Assembly: GCA_963930645.1 (NCBI GenBank)
Contig: OZ005651.1
Location: forward strand, 130,737,475 to 130,801,474
Direction: 5' to 3'
Origin: Salticus scenicus
Taxonomy: Eukaryota; Arthropoda; Arachnida; Araneae; Salticidae
Length of the DNA: 64,000 nucleotides
In this document: piece after piece, positions 36,110-49,330 of the stretch
Position numbering within the stretch: the first letter of the stretch is position 1
How the letters are laid out: each line of letters starts with the position of its first letter
Made by a program: the position numbers and the translations under genes
Notes under the pieces: model-generated
Told to the model about the DNA's origin: nothing
The model's input: the letters and a program-made list of their open reading frames with translations, nothing else
Databases searched by the model: none

Positions 36110-38740
36110 ATGATTATTAACACTTTCCAACTGTACGTAACTGTTGTATCTTATAACTTTCAAAGTTCTGTGCCTATGTTATCACACAAAGAATAGACAG
36201 TAGTTTTGAAAGGTATACAGACAGACTAATTGAATTCCTAATCATTCTGAAATACTGTTTGAAAGTTTTAAAAATGCTTAACACAAAAGAAAACATAGTA
36301 TTGTAATTGTAATTCAAGCCCTTAATGTATCTGAAAATTTTAGCATAGCCCTGTAAATTTGAAGGTTAAAAAAAATCATATTTTATACAAAACATTATTT
36401 TAGCAAATTAACAATTAATGTCAATTTCTTTATGATTTTTACAATAGAAAGTTCTTAAAATGTTAAATTATAAAAATGTGTGTCTTAAAGCACAATGCAT
36501 TGAAAATTTTTTGTGTGTCCCTGTACACAAGTTGTACAGGACCTATTAATGCCATTTTATTTTGGGAAAATTCAATAGTGAATATGTAAAACATACATAT
36601 ATTTTTTTTTAATTCAGATAAAATTTACGGATGCTGAGTGCGGTAGACAGGCAGATAGATACACAAATTGAAAACATATTGACACTTAAAAAATGTTAAA
36701 TCAATTAATGTAAACGAAAATACAATTCCAGCAAAATTCCAATAAAAGCTCTCAATGTAGCTGAATATTTTTGTGTGGTCCTTTAAATCTAATGCTAATC
36801 ATGTTACATTCTCAGGGATGGAACACGGGCGCAGAATTCATACCACTATCAATGTAAGAAAATTTTCTACCTCTTAAATCGACGATATTATAGGTAGAGA
36901 AATTTCTTAAACACATTCCGGTATGAATTCTGCGCCCGTGTTCCATCCCTGGATTCTGTAGAAAGCATTCTTTTATGTATATGAATAAAATATTTCCATT
37001 TCATTAAGATTTGTGCCAAGTAAAGTTATTAAAATATGGTTTATAGAAATACTTCTCATAGAACACAGTGCTTTGGAAAATGTTTGGGTGTCCTTGTACG
37101 CAAACCAAACGAGATATTAACTCCATTTTCAATAGGGAACATCCGATAGTGAACTTGAATAACATATATCAGTTTTAAGAAATTACATAAATATTTATGG
37201 GAGTTAGAGCGCAGACAGACAGATTTGCAAATCAAAATCATATTCATGCTTAAAAATTGTTAGAAAGTGTTAAAAAACGCTTAATGCAAACGAAAGTGCA
37301 ATTCCAGTAAATTTTTATTAACAGCTGTTAATGTAACTGAATATTTTTGTGTGGCCCTGTAAATCTAATGCTAATCATACTAATTCTGTAGAAAGCATTC
37401 TTTTATGCACCTGAATAACATATTTCAATATCATTAAGATTTGTGTCAAGAAAAGTTATTAAAATTTGGTTTAGAGAAATACCTCTCATAGAGCGCAATG
37501 CTTTGGAACACTTTCAGATGTCTTTGTATTCAGACCAGTGGTAGTATTTACTCACTTTTCTATAACAATCATCCGATACTGAACTTGAGTAACATATTTC
37601 AATTTTATTAAAATTTGCGTAAAATAAAGGAATTAGAATTTAGTTCATATCAATACCTCACTCGAACGCAAAGCTTTGAAATAATTTCATGTATCCCTGT
37701 ATGCAAACCAGTGAGGGTATTTACTCTATTTTCAATGGGGAACATCCGATAGTGACCTTGAATAACATATATCAACTTCATTAAGGTATGTGAAAAGTAA
37801 CTTTAATAAAATATGGTTTATAAAAATACCACTCACAAACACAATGCTTTGGAATACTTTCGGGTGCCCCTGTGTACAAACTAGTAAAGGTACACACTTC
37901 ATTTTCAATAGGGAACATCCTATACTGAATTTTAATAAAATGTATCAGTTTCAAGAAATCCCATAAATAATAAGTTTCAAGAAAGCCCATAAATAATAAC
38001 GGGAGTTAGAGCGCGGACAGATAGATGCACAGACAACAGACAAACAAACAGATTGACAAACTGAAGTCATCAGCAACCTTGTTGGAAAGTGTTAAAAACA
38101 ATTAGAAAGTAATAAAAATGTTTAATATAAAGAAAACGACAATTCCAGTAAATTTCCAATAACTCTTAGTGTAACTGAATATTTTTGTGCGGCCTTGTAA
38201 ATCTAACGCTAATCATACTGTATTCTATGGAAAGCATTCTTTTGTACATATGACTAGCATATTTTAATTTCATTAAGATTTGTGCAAAGTAAAGTTTTTA
38301 GAAATATCTCTCATAGGATGCAATGCTTTAGAGAATACTTTCGGGTTTCCCTGTTTACATACTATACTAATGATGGTATTTACTCCATTTTCAATGTGGA
38401 ACATCCAAAAGTAATGTTGAATAACAAATTTCACTTTCATCAAGATATGTGTAAAGTAATGGTAATAAAATATGGTTTATGAAAATACCTTCTATAGAAC
38501 ACAATGCTTTGGAATACTTTCGGGAGGGTATCCCTGTATACAAACCAGTAGGAGTAGAAGTACACATTCCATTTTCAATAGGGAACATCCTATAGTGACT
38601 TTGAATATGTCAGTTTCAAGAAGTTCCATGAATATTTACGGGAGTTAGTACACACAGAGACAGACGGACGGACAGACAGACGGGTGGATAGGCGGACAGA
38701 CCCAAACCGAAGTCAATAACAGTTTTCAACCTTCTTTGGA
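36110..38740 (-). repeat. Satellite arm, minus orientation
   Basis: The same ~175-bp units in inverted orientation, for example GGAACATCCGATAGTGAAC and GGGTGTCCCTGTACACAAA, each large block closing with GGAGTTAGAGCGCGGACAGA. The first part (36110-36260) mirrors 34200-34400 (CAACAGTTACG against CGTACTGTTGG). Confidence 0.85.
36813..36951. mobile_element. hAT-like MITE in the satellite, 139 bp
   Basis: TIRs of 32 bp are perfect (CAGGGATGGAACACGGGCGC onward), with ~75 bp between. ATTCT lies on both sides, one G beyond the right end. Comparison with neighbouring satellite units shows the insertion point exactly. The CAGGGATG start suggests hAT, but a full 8-bp duplication is not visible. Confidence 0.75.
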
Positions 38741-39190
38741 AAGTGTTAATAGCATTCAAGTAACTCCCATGCATTAAATGCATTATCGCAATTATGGAGT
38801 TTGACCATCGCATATAGGATAAAAAGTACCTTAAATGCGTCAAAAATTTCCTAAATGCGACGTTGGTATGCTTTTTCATAAATTACAGACAATTTTTTAA
38901 TTTCTTGAAAAGAAATGACACAAAACACAAGTTTAGAACTAAGAGTATAATGTTCAACCATTTTCTCTTTCTTTTCATATTTATTTATTTACTAAAATAT
39001 CATAAATTTCCTAAATGCAATAAAACTTACCAGAAATCACGTCGCATTTAGGCACAATGACCTTAAGCATAGAAAATTATTCAAAAATTTAAAAAGAAAA
39101 AACACTAAAACTAAATGATAATTAAGTTGACAATCTTAAGCTTTAAGTAATGATATTTTTAAAGTTAAACAATACATAGAGTAATGTTTA

Positions 39191-39400
<210 letters not shown>

Positions 39401-40114
39401 CTATAAAAGAAAAAATATATGATCAAATCAGAGAAATTTAAGAAGTTAAATTGAAATGAGTAATTTTAAGATTTTTCTTTCTTTCTTACTGCTGTTTTTC
39501 GAGAACTGTTTATTATTTCTCAAACATCAGCATTCATTAAAATTTCAAACAACTTTTAAAATGAGATAATTAAACACATTAAAAATATAAAAGTGCACTT
39601 TATTTAAAATATACAAAACACAACATAAGTTTCGGCTGTTAATTAACCCTCTTCAGTGTCCCCATAGAAGAAAATGCACGACACAAGACGTCGCAGATTT
39701 TTTTTTTTTTTTTTTTAGTCTGCAGACTATTTTCAAAACAGTATACTGCGTAAAGTTTCCAAGGTGGGAAAAAATTGAGAATTGCAATCTTTCTCCATCC
39801 ACAGCATGAATGTCAATGTTCATTTTAAACACACTTTATTAGTTTCTAAAACCTATAAAGAGGCAGAATTGCTCAATATTTCTCATTCATGTAATTTTTG
39901 TGACTCCCCCTTCCTCCCTGCTAGCGTTCAGTGAAAAAACGCCTCACAGAATCTTTATAATTTCCAATTTTTCTCCATCTGCTGAATAAAAGTCAATGTT
40001 CTTTTTTAAATTTATTGTATTAGATTCCAGAACCTATAAAGAAGCTAGAAGTTGTTCAATATCAAAGCTATAAAATATTCTTTTCCTTAAAATTACTTTG
40101 TTTATATTAAAATC

Positions 40115-40146
<32 letters not shown>

Positions 40147-41725
40147 GATTACGACATTTTTATCATGTTTTTTCCTCTTTAAATAAGTTTTGTTTACATT
40201 GCATATTGTAATCGACATCTTGAGAAAACAACATAATTTGTAGTTATTTTTCATTCTCTTAGCTTCCATTTTAGGTATATCTTCTAAGAAGGAGATTTCT
40301 TTTTTTTTTTTTTTTTTTTTTCATTATTTCAGTTTAATTCAGTCCTCACATGTATAACTTGAAATCCTCTGTCTCTTAATTTTCCCTAAATTTTGACTGG
40401 CTCATTGACACTGTGAAAGATCAACTATTTGAAAAAACACTTGAAAAGTCTTGGTTCGCTGCTCATGCCAGCAAGATGTATTTCTAAAATTACTAAATCT
40501 TTGCTTGTTGACCATATCGAAAATATTATAATATTAATAATATTAAATACATTGGTTAATAGTTATAATTAAATTTTTAGAAGAGATTTTGAAGGAACGT
40601 ATAGTGAATATTAATTCCTTTGAAAAGATTTTTTAAGATAGTTTCTATATTGCATTAAGTTCTATATTATTCCACATGTGAATGAGCTGAAAGGTAAAAT
40701 AAATTATTGACATCAACAGTAGTAAAAGAATAATAAGAGAGACAAGAAAAAATTTGACTTACCAGATTACTTTTATTTATGAGGAAACATAAAATCAATG
40801 ATGTGGTAGCTCATCATGTGATAACTACCGTAAATCTAAGTAAAACTTCACAGATATAGTAAATATAATTACACGACATGAATTTTCTTATATAATGCAC
40901 TACTGTGTTGGTGTAAGCTTTCTGCAATAAATATAGTTATTCACGAATGTCCACACAGATTCTGTCGATATTTACTTAGAAGCGCTCATATAGTCTCCAC
41001 ACGTGGAACAGAAGCAACTTGAAAATTCAAGTTGTAGATGGTCATCCTTGTGCTATATTTCAAGTTTAATTCTATTCCTTGACCAGGCACTAGGAAATGG
41101 CTCCTTTACAATCCTGTGTCATACATAGGTTGAAGACATTTCAGATGTTTGTGATGGGCAACTGCCACGAGAATACAGCCAAAGGAATTTTCACGAATTA
41201 TGCATTAGATCCTTGAACTAAGTTAAATCTTTTATTATCCGCAAACATATTTTTACTATATCACAAACAATTATATCAAACAAAGTCAAGGTTTAATGCA
41301 ATCCAGATGATTATATTATTTTTGAATCACTCAAGCTTTACTAAGTCTATATTCAGGGAGAAGCAAAGAAAGGAGGCTTCAGCGAGCTCCAATGTGTACG
41401 TCATGACTTCATGGCGGAACTCTGGCACGGGGAGATCATGGCCTCTCATTGCCTGACCACCCTTATTCAGCAAGTTTTTTTGCCAGAATGCATTCTCATT
41501 TGCCAGGCTGGAAGCGTTCTCCCTCATGGACCAATCCACGAGAAAATTAAGCTTAAGGAAATAATTCATATGCTTAATTAGAAAATTATTCCAATGCTTA
41601 AGAAAATTATTCATATCATATAGTGATGATGAATTTTTAAAGGGTTCATCTGTCATTCCTACAAAATTAAATAAATTCAAAGAAAAAAAAAAAAAAGTGA
41701 AAAATCATGCATTACGAATTGATTA
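39401..41725. other. Intron with PLE end fragment and diverged repeats
   Basis: At 39600-39660, minus strand, CACTGAAGAGGGTTAATTAA then CAGCCGAAACTTATG is a PLE-type hammerhead-like terminus. At 39780-40050 lie two inverted copies of the ~215-bp unit of 13.5 kb. T-runs occur at about 39698, 40121 and 40300. Between 40900 and 41600 sequence composition is more balanced, and a 117-codon minus ORF (41680-41327) has no recognisable domain. No gene is claimed. Confidence 0.45.
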
Positions 41726-42142
41726 CACTGCGCTGCAAAAAAAAATTTTTCGAGCCCTGATACCATTCTTGCCGATTTTTATGCAAAATGACCTACTGAA
41801 TCTGAATATGACTCCCATTTTGCCCAGTCAGCCACCGTTTTCTCGGGGTACCACCCCCTCCCTCAATTTTTATCACTGTTCGGTAATTTTATGGCCATGG
41901 AATTTGATTTGGAGAATGAAAAAGAATTAATTTAACTCTTAAAAACAAAAATATATAATATTTAATAAATAAAATAAATAATAGATTAAAAAATATAAGA
42001 AATGTAATACATAATTTCAGTGGCAAATCCCACCCCCCTAAATTTTCCTCTTGCTGCAAATGTTCATGTTTTAGAATTTTCCAACTCTGTAGCCCCTCAG
42101 AAGATATTTATAATCAGTAACCCCCCCCCCCCCCCCCCAACT

Positions 42143-42173
<31 letters not shown>

Positions 42174-42336
42174 AATTTATAGCCATAAAATTACCAAAAA
42201 GTGATAAAAATAGGGGGCCATCCCTAAAAAACAGTGGGTGATAGGGCAGAACGGACGTCATATTCAGATTCAGGAAGTCATTTTACATAAGAATTTGCAG
42301 TAATGGTGTTTGAGGCGATTTTCATGCAGAGCAGTG
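41726..42336. mobile_element. CACTG-ended MITE, 611 bp (CMC-like)
   Basis: The ends CACTGCGCTGCA and TGCAGAGCAGTG lead long inverted arms (AAAATGACCTACTGAATCTG against CAGATTCAGGAAGTCATTTT). TTA flanks both sides, a 3-bp duplication that would fit CACTA/CMC-type elements. The centre has C- and A-runs (42121-42170). ORFs within it (41697-41930 and 42020-42241) are repeat translation. Confidence 0.75.
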
Positions 42337-42337
42337 T

Positions 42338-43550
42338 TATTAACACTTCCCAACTGCATCTTGTTGTATCGTATAACTTTCAATGTTCTTTGCCTACGTT
42401 ATCACACAATGGACAAACAGAAAGAATAAAAACAAGCAGATAGACAAATTGAATTCATAATCACTCTTAAACATCATTGGAAAATGTTAAAAATGCCTAA
42501 CGCAAAAGAAAATGCAGACCTGAGATTCTAACTGCAGCCCTTAATGTATATGAATATTTTAGTGTAGCCTTGTAAATATAAAGGTTAACCATAGTCTATA
42601 AAAAAACATTAGTCTAGCATATTAACAATAAATATCAATTTTTTTACGATTTTTACAGTAGAAAATTATTTAAATGCGATTTATTTAAATGTCTGTCCTA
42701 AAGCACAAAGCACTGGCATTTTTTGAGTGTCCCTGTACACAAACCAGTTATACAGGATTTATTATACCAAATTAAATAGTAAACATTCCATGGTAAGCTT
42801 GAATAGCATACATCATTTTTTTAAAATTCTGAAAATATTTACAGATGCTGGAGGCGGGCAGATAGACGGACAGACAGATATACAAATTCAAAATATGTTC
42901 ACACTAAAAATTTGTAAAAAAAAAAAAAAGGGGTTAAAAATGCTTAATGGAAATGGAAATGCATTTCCAGCAAATATTTCCTAATATCCCTTAATTGAAT
43001 ATTTTTGTGTGGCCCTGTAAATCTTAATGCTAATCATACTATATTCCATAAAAAGTATTCTTTTGTGCATATGAATAACACATTTGAATTTTTTTTTAAA
43101 GATTTGTGCAAAGTAAAGTCATTAAAATTTGGTATATAGAAAATAGAACCTCTTATAGAGCGCAATGCTTTTGAATACTTTCGGGTGTCACTGTACACAA
43201 ACAATTGGTGGTATTTACTCTATTTTCAATGGGGAACATCCAATAGTGGACTTAAATAACATATTTAAATTTCATTGAGATTTGTGCAAAGGTATTAAAA
43301 TATGGTTTATAGAAATATCTCTTACACAACACAGCGTTTTGGAATACTTTTGGGTATCCCTGTGACACAAACCAGTAGAGGTATTCACTCCATTTTCAAT
43401 AGGGAACATCCGATAATGAATTTGAATAACATATATCAGTTTTAAGAAATCCCATGAATATTTACTGGCGTTGGAGCACGAACAGACAGACATGCAGACA
43501 GTCAAACCAAACTCATTAACAATTTTCAACCTTGTTGGAAAGTGTTAAAA
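42338..43550 (-). repeat. Third block of the ~175-bp satellite
   Basis: Minus-orientation units like those at 36110-38740, starting with the arm-inner sequence (CAACTGCATCTTGTTGTATC) and ending with GGTTTGACTGTCTG-type microsatellite and CCTTGTTGGAAAGTGTTAAA. It abuts the CACTG-ended MITE. It is only one arm, so it is either a truncated copy of the palindromic transposon or an independent array. Confidence 0.8.
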
Positions 43551-43726
43551 AGTCATATCTTAATATTTTTGTATGGAAGGGGGGAGGGAGAGGGAAAAGG
43601 GAAAAGCTGAAACTTTGTTATTTATTGAAAAATCATTATAGGACCTGATAGGAATGGAGAGTTAATCTTGAAAAAGTGTGTAGCAAACCAGGTTTTTTCT
43701 TAAGGTAAATCTATAATATATATGTA

Positions 43727-45370
43727 GGGGAGACCCGTGTACCTAGGGCCGCTTTTTTTCAATGCCCCAAAACAGAGCCCTTGACCTGTTTAAAATTATC
43801 AAACAGATATGTATGTATCTTTAGGACTAATTACTTCCAATTAGGATTAATATAAATACCTAAAATAATAAATTTCGACAAATAGAAGGTTTTTAAAAAA
43901 CTTCACTCGTGGCCCTAGGTACAACACCCTCATTGTACCTGAGGCCAGACCTCATTGTACCTAGGGCCATTCTCTCAAATTTAGATTTCACTTTGTAATG
44001 AACAGAAAATAAGCATATAAACATGTATTTTATAAAAGAAACAATATCAAGTAATATACTTATTCATCATATAATAATTATCATGTTGCCTTAATTTAAA
44101 ACACGAAATTTTTCACTTTTTTTTTTTTTTTCTCTAGAATATGATAGCAGAATTTTTTTTTTCTTCTTCAATTTTTTTTTTTTTTTTTTTTCTGGAGTGT
44201 CACTTGGATTTCTAGATCTCTTTGGTTTTCGGTCACATATTTTCCTTGGTGCGGGAGGTTTTGCTTTAGGTAAAGGTTTTGCTTAGGTTCGTACCTGTTA
44301 AATCATAACACACGTAAAGATGTTGGATGTTGAAGGTTTCAAAATTTCAACAGGACACAAACAGAGACATCCAATTCTATCATTGATGGTTCACTTTCTT
44401 CCTGGAAAATCTTTTTTTTTCTTAATTTATGGAGGGGTCTTGTCTTTCAGTCACATTTGAACTTAAATATTCATCCTCAGTGAATGTGTTTTGATTTATT
44501 GACTATATGCCGTATACACGAAAGCCTGATCAAATGTTTACAGGAGTAAAGGCTGACGGATAGGACTTGCCAACACTTTCAGCAACGTCATATATAGTGA
44601 TTGGTTTACCAGGGTTTGCCAGCATCCAACTACTATAGGCTGTACTGTGTCTTAACATTTTCTCGACCACTGACGTAGACGCACATCATTTGAAAATATG
44701 AAACTCCACCAGTGGGCGTTTTCTTTTGCAATTTGTATGTTATTTGTTTCTAAAAAATATACACAATATTCATATTTGTACAATCAGTATACTATGGATG
44801 CAAATACTTTGATTAGAGAGAGAGTATGATTATAATGCATATACATTTGTAATATAAATGTTAATACGGAAAATTTTGTTTTGAAAAACTGTAACTTATA
44901 AGAAAAATGCCCACAGGCGGACTTTACTGTCAAAAAGACAAAAACATGCGGTCGCGAAAGTGTTAAAAGGTCCAAACACACTGGCCCTAGGTACAAGGCA
45001 GCGATGTGGCCCTAGGTACAAGTTTTGGTAACTTCATTCAAAATGCCTTCCACTAAAAAATCCACATGCTGAGAGGACTAATTAAATATATCATTTATTA
45101 CGCAATATAACAAGCAAAATTATACACTAGAAATGAAAGAAAAATATTTGACTTGCCTTTGTAAAAGCTAAAGAGATGAGCTGCAAAATTTTACTTCGAA
45201 CCATGTAAATTCGTTTTCTACATGTAACTTATCAAAACTCTCTCCTCAAAATTTCCAAAGTAGTTGTAAAAGTAGCAATTGGTGTTGTTACTCGCCCAAT
45301 GGAGTATTAAAACTTAAAATTAAATATTATTCAAATAAAGTGGGGTGGCCCTGGGTACACGGGTCTCCCC
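43727..45370. mobile_element. Tc1/mariner-type TIR element, 1.64 kb, with nested MITE
   Basis: The TIRs GGGGAGACCCGTGTACC and GGTACACGGGTCTCCCC are flanked by TA. GGCCCTAGGTACAA motifs recur subterminally (43912, 43967, 44984, 45010). No transposase was recognised. A piggyBac-type MITE lies inside at 44656-44962. The sequence at the window's right edge (63957) begins in a similar way. Confidence 0.82.
44656..44962. mobile_element. piggyBac-type MITE, 307 bp
   Basis: The TIRs CATTTTCTCGACC and GGTCGCGAAAGTG match at 11 of 13 bp and are flanked by TTAA (44652-44655 and 44963-44966). There is also an inner inverted match, CACCAGTGGGCGTTTTCTT and AAGAAAAATGCCCACAGG. No coding capacity. Confidence 0.78.
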
Positions 45371-45535
45371 TATATATAAAAGGCAAACAGCCATTAAAAA
45401 TTTAGGTAAAAGAAAATATGTCCAACTTGGACAATTAAAGCCAAATTAATTTACGAAATGTCAAATAATTTCAGATATACATATATTTTTATTTCATTCT
45501 ATAAGAGGCAATAGAAAATATAATCTAAAAAAAAG

Positions 45536-45567
<32 letters not shown>

Positions 45568-45829
45568 GTATAAAAAATGAATAGATAGCCATAAATAAAT
45601 ATCTGCTATTGAAAATTAAAAACCTATCTAAAACATTAAGATTTAAATTAGTAAGAAAATTGTTGCATAATCTTATGAGTAAATTTAGTTTAAAAATTAC
45701 TTTTAGGCTTTTTGGACATGAATGATTGAATCAAACATTGTTTTCTTTTATTAAAAATTTTATTTGTTTTTTTGTTCATTAGCTTTGTGATTTTTCTTCC
45801 CCCCCCCCCTTCTGTTGAAGGCTCTTCAG

Positions 45830-45935
45830 CCATGCCTTGATGCAATCTAACGCTCTTTAAGAGCAGACAATACCTAATCTCGCCAAAAGCCAAGGCTTGT
45901 GTTATTATTTATTTCCACAATTACTCATCATATAA
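45830..45935. repeat. Left arm of inverted repeat around the transposon nest
   Basis: ACGCTCTTTAAGAGCAGAC, AATACCTAATCTCGCC and CCACAATTACTCATC occur inverted at 55675-55780 (GATTAGGTACTGTC, CTTTTAAGAGC, GAGTAATTGTGG). The origin of the repeated sequence is unknown. Confidence 0.6.
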
Positions 45936-46255
45936 TGTTTTATTTATTTATTTATTTTATTATTATTCTTATTATTTTTTTTTTTTTCATTTTTCCAGGG
46001 TTCCCACTCAATTTCAAAAATAAAATTCCCTGACTTTTCCAGGTCTTAGTGTTGACTCTAGAACAAAAGGGCCGCTGGGGGGAACTCGATAAAAGGGCAC
46101 TTTAATATTCTCAAAAAGGGCACTATAATATTCTCAATAATTCAAAAAGGGCACTATAACATCTTCATAATATATCATTTACAAAATGTACTCCCCCCCC
46201 AAAAAAAGTACTAATTTTTTTTTATAGCAGCAATGTATCCAAGGTATAAATAAAT

Positions 46256-47920
46256 TAGAGGTGCACAACCTGTGGCCCAGTCGGCATCAGTTTGTGGCCC
46301 GCCAAAGGAATGACATTTTAGGTAGCATAAATCATTAGCAGGAGAAAAAACAAAAAAGAGAGAAAGAAAAAGTATTTATTTGTTGCATCCACAAAACTGG
46401 CATTTACAAAAACTTTAACTTTTTTTTTTTTTTTTTTTGGAGGGGGGGGGGGGAGGATGAAAATGTTGGTTTTTATACACATTTCTGTTTGAGAGCTAAG
46501 TTTTCCATTCTATTTCTCAATAATGTAACCCACAGTATGTTCCTTAATTTTTTATTGGAGAAATCATGGAATAATCTATTGGTAAGTGTTTATTTTGGTA
46601 CACTCTATCAGGCTTTACATTTGTGCTTATTGTTTTTATACTCCCAATCAGTGTTAGAAATAAGAATTTTGAAATTAGGCATCAAAATAACACCTTGATT
46701 AAATTTTTTGGGCATTAAAATGAAAAATCTAGGTACCATCCATAATTAAATATGTATATTAAAAAAAAAATAATAAAGCATTAACTTGTAAAGAATGTAA
46801 TTGCACTGACAATATTAAACGTACATATTTAACGAAACATTTTTTGAACCAGAAGCTTAAAACTTAAAACTTATTAAACTACCTTACTCAGCTTCTGTTA
46901 TCACCAGAGAGGCGCACCCCCTCAGGTTTATGCCAATCGTGGCAATAGCTAATAGAGCAACAAAGTAGAAGGAAGAGGTTTGCTACAGGAGACACTCCAG
47001 TTTCAGAATCCATCGATGATGAGGGGTACGCCTTCGAAAGGTCTCTGGTGACAACAGAAGCTAAGTAAGGTATTTTAATAAGTTATAAGTACCTATTTAA
47101 AATCACAAATTCATTCTTCGCCCAGAAGATACATCATTCCAGCACAATATAATAGCATTTTCTGAGCAGAAATCTTCCAATTTAGGGCTGTTTAATTTAA
47201 TCATTAACAAATAATCAACTACTTTAAGTAATCTAAGCATGATGAGAGCTCAGTTCTCTAACAACCTATCAGAGTCTGCCTTTGAAAACTGTTGTAAGCT
47301 TGATTTCCACAGCCAATCATTTATGACTGCAGTGGCAAGATTGAGGAATATGACGAAATAGACTTGTTTATAGTCTGATGGGATCTGGAAAATTATTAGA
47401 TATGATGAGGAAAAAATCCAGGTGTCATGTATGGCACCTATGATTGGCATTCTAGGCGTCAAAATGAAAAAAACCAATTGAAAATGAAAACTGCAAAATA
47501 CGACTAACGACCGCTTATTTCTAACCCTGCTCCCAATGTAACTTTTTTTTTTTTCCTCTCTCTGCAAACCATACTTTTTATTTGTTTATTTTATTTATCA
47601 TTTTGTATTTTATATGATACATTTGTTTCATTCTTTTGCTTACTATTCAATAACTTTATGATTATTATGATTCAAGATTCACTCGCTAATTAAAAAATTT
47701 CTATAATTTTTTTTTAAGCAACATATCATACAAACTGAAGTTTTGCACACAGGCATTTGACAACGATAATAAACCTTTTTATACATGCATGTGTATATGT
47801 GTATATTACACGGCAGATATATCTGTACAGTTTAATTCTTTTATATTATCTCGTCTGTGGCCCTTTGTATCCTACTGAACAGCGAGAGTGGCCCTCTAGC
47901 CAAAAAGTTGTGCATCCCTA
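46256..47920. mobile_element. hAT element, 1.67 kb, nested
   Basis: The ends TAGAGGTGCACAACCTGTGG and AAGTTGTGCATCCCTA are flanked by the perfect 8-bp duplication AAATAAAT (46248-46255 and 47921-47928). Subterminal GTGGCCC motifs are typical of this hAT type. Transposase is lacking; the interior holds PLE ends (46855-47100) and a 105-codon minus ORF (47567-47250) with no recognised domain. Confidence 0.88.
46855..47100. repeat. PLE terminal sequences as an inverted pair
   Basis: AACTTATTAAACTACCTTAC then TCAGCTTCTGTTATCACCAG on the left is mirrored by CTCTGGTGACAACAGAAGCT and AAGTAAGGTATTTTAATAAG on the right. The right copy carries GATGATGAGGGGTACGCC then TTCGAAAGG, a hammerhead-like core, and resembles the 3' end of the PLE at 16.9 kb. 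Confidence 0.65.
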
Positions 47921-48159
47921 AAATAAATAAACAAAATAATGAAATTTTAAAAGAAAAGAAAAATCAGATATAAAAAAAAGCTTGTACAGATAATATTATA
48001 TCATAGAATGTACCAAGACAAAATCAGATTTTTATGAGAAACAATTTTGAAAATGTTTTACATTTTTTAATGAAATACATCACTTACAATATGTAGAGGG
48101 GGGGGGGGAGGTAGAATTACGTTTTTACCGTTAATTAAATAAATATGCTGTTTTTCCCA

Positions 48160-49330
48160 TATTTGACAGAATTCGCGATAATTTTATGACCGATTGCCGC
48201 AATTTGTAATTATTTGACTGCAAATTTACAAAATCTATGTTTAACAGCAAATAATTCCTAATAATATACTATAATTTTGAAACTAATTGATAAAATTCAT
48301 TCTTCTTTCAAAGCTGATTCCTAAAATTCGCAATATTTTTGCAGTTAATTATATCGAAAATGGGGTTAATTATTAACGAAATATACAATTACCTGGCTGT
48401 TAATCGATGAAATTTGAGCACTTTTTAAAGCTACATCCCCCAAATACTAAACTTTGCTGTTGATCGATGAAATACGTACTTTTTTCAAAACTTAATCCAG
48501 AAATATGTGAAAATATACAGATGAATTAAAAAATACCAGATTATTTCACAGCTAATTGTCAAAAATTATGTTTACTCGGAACTAAATTATTTTTTCTCCT
48601 AATAGGTAAAAAACTGTGCATTTTTTTTCAAAGCGGATTTCTGAAATACGAGATTATTATGCGGCCGATTGCCGAAACACGCTATTATTTAGCTACTAAT
48701 CTATGAAAAATGTGTTCTTCTGAAAGCTGAATCTTAAATACTCAACTATTTTGCCACTAATCAATGAAATTTGCTTTTTTTTTTTTTTTTTTTTTTTTTT
48801 TCAAAGCGGAATCTCGGAAATCTGGAATAATTTTGAAGTAGATTTCGCAAATACAGGATTGCTTACCCACTAATAATAAAACAATTACCTTTTATATGCT
48901 ATCATTTAGCTGCTAGCCAATAAAGGTGTTTTTTTTTTTTTTTTTTTCCCAGTTGATTTCAGTAAATCGCGATACATTTGTAGCCGATAACGGAAACACG
49001 CAATCATTTCGCCACTAATTAACAAAATTTATGTTTATTCACTGAAAAAGGCTTTTGACGCTAATCGATGAATTTCTTGCTTTTTTCAAATATGATTTGC
49101 ATTATACGTATAATTTTGTGGCTTTTTATAGAAATACGGATTTTACAGCTAATTTTTAAAATTACGTAATCGTAAACTAATTGCTAAAATTGATATTATA
49201 TTTCTAAAAATGTGTAATTATTTAGTCATAAATCAGCTTTTTTTCTTTTTTTTTTATTACTGAAATGTCATTTTTTGCAGATGATTTATAAAATATGCAA
49301 TTTTCTTGTGCTATTTTTGTGACAAATCCA
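48160..49330. repeat. Degenerate ~62-bp tandem array
   Basis: Units share GCTAATCGATGAAATTTG, then CTTTTTTCAAAGCTGATT and CTGAAATACG. Clear spacings are 48408 to 48468 and 48701 to 48762, about 60-62 bp. T-runs interrupt some units. It lies within the 4.5-kb TIR element. Confidence 0.65.

Noticed and set aside
41327..41680. 117-codon minus-strand ORF in balanced-composition DNA
   Set aside because: No recognisable domain or splice context, and it is in the intron of the kinase gene. It could be part of an old retrocopy, but nothing supports this.
47250..47567. 105-codon minus-strand ORF
   Set aside because: Inside a non-autonomous hAT element and without hAT transposase motifs.
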